This document shows positions 58,201 through 64,000 of a DNA stretch of 64,000 nucleotides, piece by piece. The position numbers and the translations under genes were made by a program. Below the pieces are notes generated by a model that saw only the letters and a program-made list of their open reading frames with translations, was not told the origin of the DNA and ran no database searches. The stretch covers positions 51,721-115,720 of the forward strand of contig JADGJC010000115.1 in assembly GCA_027596075.1 (NCBI GenBank), in the 5' to 3' direction. Each line of letters begins with the position of its first letter. The stretch's first letter is position 1. Source of the DNA: Rhizophlyctis rosea (Eukaryota > Chytridiomycota > Chytridiomycetes > Rhizophlyctidales > Rhizophlyctidaceae).

Positions 58201-59440
58201 CGGTGCGGGAGGGTCATTGTGTTTGCCAAATCGATGGGGGATGGAGATGGAGGTGGTGGTGAAGGAGGGAGTGATGGTGGAGCTAAGCAGTTAGTGGATG
58301 CAAACTGCATTTTTGTGGTGAAGATGATCCAAAGGGTACGTGCGTCCAATCTACTTCCCATTTACCGATTCTGTTTCAATCTCACTAACAACTCTATGCC
58401 CTTCCACTCAATTCCAGGAATGGCCAAAAACACCTTACATAATCGAACTAACCTCCGGCACAAACCTCAAATACTTCTCCTCCCGTCACAAAAACCTCGA
58501 CTGGGACCCCGAAAACCTCCGCATGCAATCCATCCTCAACAACTACGCTCTCTCCGTTTCCGACCGTCTCGCTCTATACCACAAGATGCGCACTGAAGCC
58601 GCGGGGAGGGGCGAGAACTTCTGGAAGCGGTTAGTGGCTTTCGCGAGGGGTGAGGGTGAAGTGGAGGGCGCGGGCAAGAAGAAGGAAGGTGGGGAGGAGG
58701 TGAAGGAGAAGATTTATGAGGTTGAGAGGGAGTTTTATGAGGAGGAGGGTGGGGATGAGGATGAAGGGGATGAGGAGGGGGATGAGGAGAAGACTGGGCT
58801 TGTGCCGGGTGTGGCGAAAATTAGCGCTGGTGGAGCTGGTGGGGAGGGACGACCATCGATGGAACGACGGGCGAGTGTTGTCAGCCCTTTGACTCCCTCT
58901 CCGACGAAATCGACAAGCAAGCGGGCGGCTGCAGCTGCTGCTACTACCGCAAATGCTGCTGGTGATACATCCCTCACGTCCATGTACCTCACCCGTTTAG
59001 TAGAGCAAGCCGAACTAAACGAAACGGGGTTGACTCCTTTCCCCACATACCACCTCGACCCGCACTTCGCGGCTGGCCAAGTGACAACAGCCTCCTTCAT
59101 GCACTCTTTACTATGTCAATCCTACTTTCGGCCGTTCATTGTAGACGTCGTAAGGGCATTAGCCACAAGTATTGTGCAAGTGCAGTGCGGTAAAGAGTGG
59201 GGCGGGAAGCGGTATGGAGAGGTTGTGGACCGATGTTTGGAACTGGGATTTGTGCCGGTTGGAGTGTATAGGGTTCCAAAGGTGGAAGCGGAAGGAGAGA
59301 GCGGGCGCGCTGGCGGCAATGCAAATGGAGCGATGCCGTACGTCTATGCTAATTGTCGGGCTCTGGATGTGTTGGGGGAGGAGGATTTGGTCTTCGTATT
59401 GAAGGAGCAGACCATTGATGTAGGAAAGGGGCATCATTAA
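55217..59440 (+). CDS. Slo/BK-type Ca2+-activated K+ channel
   Basis: Five exons (55217-55418, 55491-56352, 56423-56773, 56871-58335, 58418-59440) sum to 3903 nt, encoding 1300 residues, with all phases consistent. An N-terminal S0 segment (FILIAPFVMIPLSIIGY, residues about 34-50), the hallmark of BK channels, precedes S1-S6. S4 has several Arg (LLRILRASRILRTYRL), the filter reads TIGFGD (356-361), and S6 is SRVVVMLLIVIVIVFVPL. A long cytosolic part contains RCK domains, beginning HVVVAGSVTTESVVEFC, and a second unit (HIILCGAMSSRAIRHFVRSI). Acidic stretches (EEEGGDEDEGDEEGDEE) could form a Ca2+ bowl. Large low-complexity linkers lie between. It is expected to open in response to Ca2+ and voltage and to repolarise the membrane. 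The filter differs from the animal TVGYGD only by conservative changes. Confidence 0.93.
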
Positions 59441-62400
59441 ATGTAATAATGTGCATATTGAGGATTGCTGCCAGTGGGGACCAATGTTGATTGTGGTCAT
59501 GGTCATGCATACTAATGCACGTTGATATGTTGCATTCATTGATATCATGCTAACTCCTTTGCCGCTCGAACACCCACCAAACAGCGTAATCCCAATCTTG
59601 TAGCTGGTCACCTTCGACTGTAGGCTAAAAGGGTGTTAAACTCATACGCGTGGAAATTTTAGCGCCAAAAAGTGATGAATCTGAATGTCCGGCTGCCCGA
59701 TAGCAGCATCCGGCCAATAGGAGGGATTTAGCTCTGTAGCATTGGTAGAAGCTTGAACTCGAAGAACTAAACAAATACTACGTCAGGAGAATCTTGCCGA
59801 TGGCGTCATTTCTGAGGGAGGCAAAATATCAATACCATTCACCAGGCCGACCAGAGATTGCCGCCAAGAACGTCCTCTTGTCTCCCGATCGTTTAATCAT
59901 CCCCCTGAACATCCCCCTGAACTTAACCTGACGGCATCACACAATAAGTAACACCTAATTTCCGCAGTTTAAAGGTGTCAGCGGAGATGTCAATGAAAGG
60001 AAATCGAATCAATGTGATAACAATGTTGGTGAAGAAGCATACCACTCCACGGACATATTGATGCAGATCCTTTGGTTGCATTCACTTAGCCGATCCAGTG
60101 TCTTATCATGATGTAAAAGTGAACCAGAGTTACACCGTCGAACTAGGTCGGAGAGGTGACTCTGATTATCTCTTATGGTCGAAAAACATAAAACTCCAAT
60201 CAATTGGACAGCACGCATCTGTGTGCCCTCGTCCGAGGGTGTCTGCGTTCATGAAGTCACTATTTGTGTACCTTTCAATATATTGAAAATGGCCCCGCAA
60301 TCTCCCAGTACATCCTTTCAGACACTTCTCCCGATTCTTGAGGGAACGAACCTGCCTGCAACCGGCACAGTGAAAGTTTTCAACTGGTGATATTCTCTTG
60401 CACCGTAACCCTGATTCGTCTTTTGTCTAGTATCATTTTTGTGAACATCGAGCTGTGAGGCGTAGCATGTGTGATGACCTTCAATCATTCTCATCGGTAT
60501 TCAGCATGGTTCGACACTTGCAAGTAGGTGAACTGACTAAGACAAGGTTAGCTGGAGTGCGGTGCAGAATTAAAAATGTGACGTACGGAAAAAAGAATGC
60601 CTGCTCTCAGTAATATGATGTGCGACATACTACATGACTTCTTTTAGTCAGGTTCACCTCTCACTGCGCAAGTGGCAGCAAACTGAATACAATCGCACTT
60701 GGTTGTGTTGCCTGCTAAATGGGCAGATGAAGGAAAAAAATTCGTCCGGAAGTGTGAGTCGGGGAGTGTTTCATTCAATGTCAAACCTGCCAACACACGT
60801 CTGATCTGTCAATGGTGCTATCGCCGTGCTCCTCAAAGGGTCCCACTGCCATCGCTTCGGACAACTGCCAACCGCCAAAACGTTTCAAAAGAAGGCTGTT
60901 GAGATTTGCCGCTGATTGATCTGGATCTCGTTGTGTTTCGGTCATGATCCATTGCATTCCTCAACGATACAAAAAGCAGTCGGCCGAAGTTCATCAATTC
61001 AGAACGTCATATCCACAAAGACATGGCAACTTTGAAGCGATTGGCGGTCGATTGCATTCAATTACCGAACATTTGTTAATGGGATTGGAGTGAGAGACCA
61101 CTGGCTATTCTCACAGTGTGGAGAAGACAAATTACTCATTGGTAATCGCTAATTCTGCTGAAAGGCGGTGTCATCATCTGCTTTTTGGTTGCTAGTTTTC
61201 TGATTTTTGCCAAACAAGCATGCGAAGTGGAGTTTCGTTTTTAAACTGCAAAGGCGTGCCATTGATTGCATAACACGCATACTTTTGAAGCTTGCTCTGC
61301 AGAAGGTCGATCTGCATGTTGCACCACATACCACTCGGATGAGAAACATCTGAAAGGGGGCAATGGCAAAAATAGTAACAGCGGGCACGGAAGCAAAGGG
61401 ATGGAAGATGCGTTGCCATCGCTCTTACTGTCCGTTCCATGTCTAACACTTTGGTAGGACAGACATGCCTCACCGCCGTCATCATTGCTCACCAATGCGT
61501 TATCCAAAAGGTGTGCAACCGCTTCAGTCTGTTTAGCAATTCTATCTCAAAGTCTACATGATTTCATTCCTGCCGTGTTCAGCACCAGCGCTTGAAGACG
61601 AAATGCTCAGAACAAAAAGAAAGAAAATATGCCAGGCAGCCGGAATAGATAGATTTCGTTGCGCACCCTCCGAATGAAACAAGCGATTGGCTGGCGACAG
61701 CAAAGGTTTTGATAAGTGTCGATGGTCAATTGACGAACTGGATGTGAGAGCATGGAGATATGGACCATGAAGGACATGATCCGGGCCCATGAAGCCCTCG
61801 GCCGAGGTGGTATGCGCTCGTTCGTCTTGCTTATGAAGGACATAATATATAAATGAGCGGAAGGTAGCTGAACGCCATTGAGAAAAAGAATGTACATTTC
61901 CAGCACACAGGAACTTCCTTCCAGCACTTATTACTAAAATAGGTGAAAGATGCTCTCAAAGTAGGTCCAGTGCAAGTGTTGTTCCACTTTGCAAGGGACC
62001 AGTCGTGAAAGTTCATCAGCATCTTATGTTTTTTTTGCCATCAGGACCCTTAGCGGCACAGCCGCATGAACGCAGCGGATGGCTGTGCCACAATGTCCAT
62101 TCCTTCCGCAGACTGCAAAGAGGGTGAACCGAAATTTGCACCAACAAGATCATTGGAGACTTCTTGAACAGAATGGCACTATAAATGGGGTTGGCTGATA
62201 GACGGCAAAGTTATTCATGATCTGCGTCAAGATTGGGAAAGTTGTTTTCTACCTGATTCCAAGCCATTCAGATCCGTTGAAACAAATGCCTCAGCTTGCT
62301 TGGATGACGCGTCTGTTCCCTGTGTTGCAAACTTTGCCCCACCAAGAATCATCTAAAGGGGTGTAGTGGCGTTTCATTATGTCCGCCAGTCTCATTGGCA

Positions 62401-64000
62401 GACGTCAACAAGACGCGGTCGATTGTCTCGTGCCGCGACAATCAATTAGTTTTTTGCGCCCATAACCCTTGAAACCCTTGAAACACTTTAGCACTCTTTT
62501 CTCTGGAAGTTACTTCAAATGTTATGACATTCCAAATCCGAGTAGTTCCAAATTTCAGAGCCGAAAAACTCTATTCGCAATGATTTGGCGAAGCCTTTCT
62601 TTTGTTTCCCCCAAGCAAGCAGAGGTGGTGACATCAAGTACAAAGGTTATCATGTTCCCGCGTTCAGTCTTCAAGTTCCAAAATGCAAGGGTAGACCGCA
62701 ATCAAAAAAAATGACATCTGACCCCTATTGAATAGCGTCAAGTTCGGTAGCCCCGGAATTGTCGCTCAGAGAAGGGCAGACAATTGACGTTTTCGTTTCA
62801 TATGCCTGTGAAGTCCATTAAAGGAAGTATTGGAACAGTCCCTTTAGCATTTGTCCGCACTGACTTCAAAAGCTACCTAATGGCAGATGTGAACAGATGT
62901 ATATCTTTCTAGGATCTTGCATGATGGCGCCAAACAGAACATTAATTACAGACAATGTAACTAATGTAGACGCCCGCCTGACATCATCGACCAGCAATGA
63001 GCTGTACAGCACACACTGACACTCAAAGTTTATCGATGACACTTTGTGCATCTGAGTCTGGAGCAGACAATGTTGCATTGCGTCCAGAGCAGGACGCCAC
63101 CAAAATGGGAACTCCCTAAAGACCAGACGCATCAAATGAAACTAAATGAGCCGGAGCAAAGTATCAAAACCTTCGCCCCGTTAGCCGCACGGCTTATAAA
63201 CAATGTCAGCTTAGAACCCGCTTGACTCCCCGATTCGAAAGAAAGTCACAAGGAACGCGAGAAAGCATATCGAGGCCGCTATCATTGAGAAATCTTGCAT
63301 TGCAAGTCTTGTGATTTATCTGCACCGTCGTTTACTCATATTGAGGAAGCTTTGCCAACGGCAAGCATAAAAGGAAATGCGATGAAGCCAAAAACAGCCA
63401 AGGAAATCAAGCGCGCAACCCCAAAGCGCGCCTGATGTCTTTTCGTGAGGTTATCTCTATCCTCCATCATGATTTCCAAGTGGTACGTGACACATGAATG
63501 CAGTCAAAAACACAGTAGAACTGCAAAAGTGATAGGAATGGGATAATTCTTTGCGGCCTTGAATCTCACGATGAATTGCGCCGAGGTCTGTGGCATCAAG
63601 GCTTCGGTAGTGTCGGAACAAGATGTGTGCTTGCGGACCTCCTGTGCTTCCAGAGTGATACAAAGGTCAAGCCTCGGAAATCCAGGTGGTTCGGACCTCA
63701 ATGACGCGTGTACCTCTCCGGTTACCAGCTGGGTGACACGTCCGCAAGGGGGCTGACGAACTCAACAAGACCCATTTTTCTTTGCAAAAACCAAACGTCC
63801 TCCATGAAAAACGACGCTGCTCACATATCGCTTCAACAACTCTATGGTCAAATTGACCGAGGAATCCAATTATGGAATTGTTTTACCAAGTTATAAATTA
63901 CACTTCATACCAAATCAGGGTCTTTCCACCAACGCCCTCTCGCTGGTCACAACCAGACCACTCAATGCCCCTATCATGATTTCTAAGGATTCCAACGCCT
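59441..64000. other. Gene-poor region, no supported gene
   Basis: Many short open frames, none with a convincing start, splice pattern or motif. Minus-strand frames at 61241-61507 and 63504-63701 have fair composition but overlap other frames, and a 28-residue open end at the right edge (minus strand, 64000-63917) could belong to a gene outside the window. Short GC palindromes occur (62055-62089, 63183-63194). No RNA genes were recognised. Confidence 0.45.
62055..62089. repeat. Palindromic hairpin element
   Basis: GGCACAGCC at 62055-62063 is matched by GGCTGTGCC at 62081-62089 with a 17-base loop, which itself contains a smaller GCATG..CAGCGGATG repeat. It resembles the GC hairpins in MOT1 intron 2 in type but not in sequence. 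Confidence 0.45.

Noticed and set aside
60699..60902. Possible zinc-ribbon relic (ICQWCYRRA)
   Set aside because: Only one Cys pair and no surrounding similarity to the HNH-associated ribbons.
1..64000. Transposons, CRISPR arrays or viral genes
   Set aside because: No transposase, integrase, reverse transcriptase, terminal repeats, spacer-repeat array or capsid-like gene was recognised in the visible frames.

Overview
The window is nuclear DNA of a fungus, most probably a zoosporic (chytrid-type) fungus. Protein-coding genes are split by many short GT-AG introns (mostly 50-120 nt). Plasma-membrane H+-ATPase and MOT1 are fungal in type. The pairing of a cyclic-nucleotide-gated channel and a Slo/BK-type channel beside a PMCA-type Ca2+-ATPase is known from early-diverging flagellated fungi and is absent from yeasts and most Dikarya. 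The species cannot be fixed from sequence alone. I saw no rRNA, CRISPR array or convincing tRNA.

Layout. 1-2.6 kb: the last 80 codons of an unidentified gene, then a long promoter region carrying phased GCGTCCCAAC repeats. 2.7-6.1 kb: H+-ATPase (PMA1). 7.1-7.7 kb (minus): small, probably mitochondrial protein. 8.4-11.1 kb: RRM RNA-binding protein. 11.5-12.5 kb (minus): possible damaged gene. 13.7-15.1 kb (minus): zinc-finger, coiled-coil, tail-anchored protein. 15.7-16.5 kb (minus): small orphan protein. 17.1-17.9 kb: UIM plus RING protein. 18-26.5 kb: gene-poor, with two weak spliced candidates. 26.6-33.5 kb: MOT1, ten exons. 34.6-38.1 kb: two related multi-zinc-ribbon/HNH-like proteins. 39.5-42.2 kb: CNG-type channel. 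43.4-47.5 kb (minus): Ca2+-ATPase. 47.5-52 kb: gene-poor with weak candidates. 52.1-53.2 kb (minus): RING-H2 E3 ligase. 53.7-54.5 kb: orphan protein. 55.2-59.4 kb: BK-type K+ channel. 59.4-64 kb: nothing convincing.

Four of the large genes move ions across membranes (H+ pump, CNG-like channel, Ca2+ pump, BK-like channel). A proton pump sets the membrane potential, the Ca2+ pump resets cytosolic Ca2+, and the channels would respond to cyclic nucleotides and Ca2+. This is functional coherence, not evidence of co-regulation. Two ubiquitin-ligase candidates, a TBP-removing ATPase and an RNA-binding protein complete the housekeeping set.

The most unusual content is the multi-zinc-ribbon/HNH-like pair, in which whole exons look like duplicated modules; the CNG-like channel whose pore lacks a recognisable selectivity filter; the alternation of C-rich and G/T-rich blocks along the coding strand of the long genes; and several repeat-rich promoters. 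Exon models were built by hand from splice motifs and reading-frame phase; those called secure have exon lengths that sum to a multiple of three.
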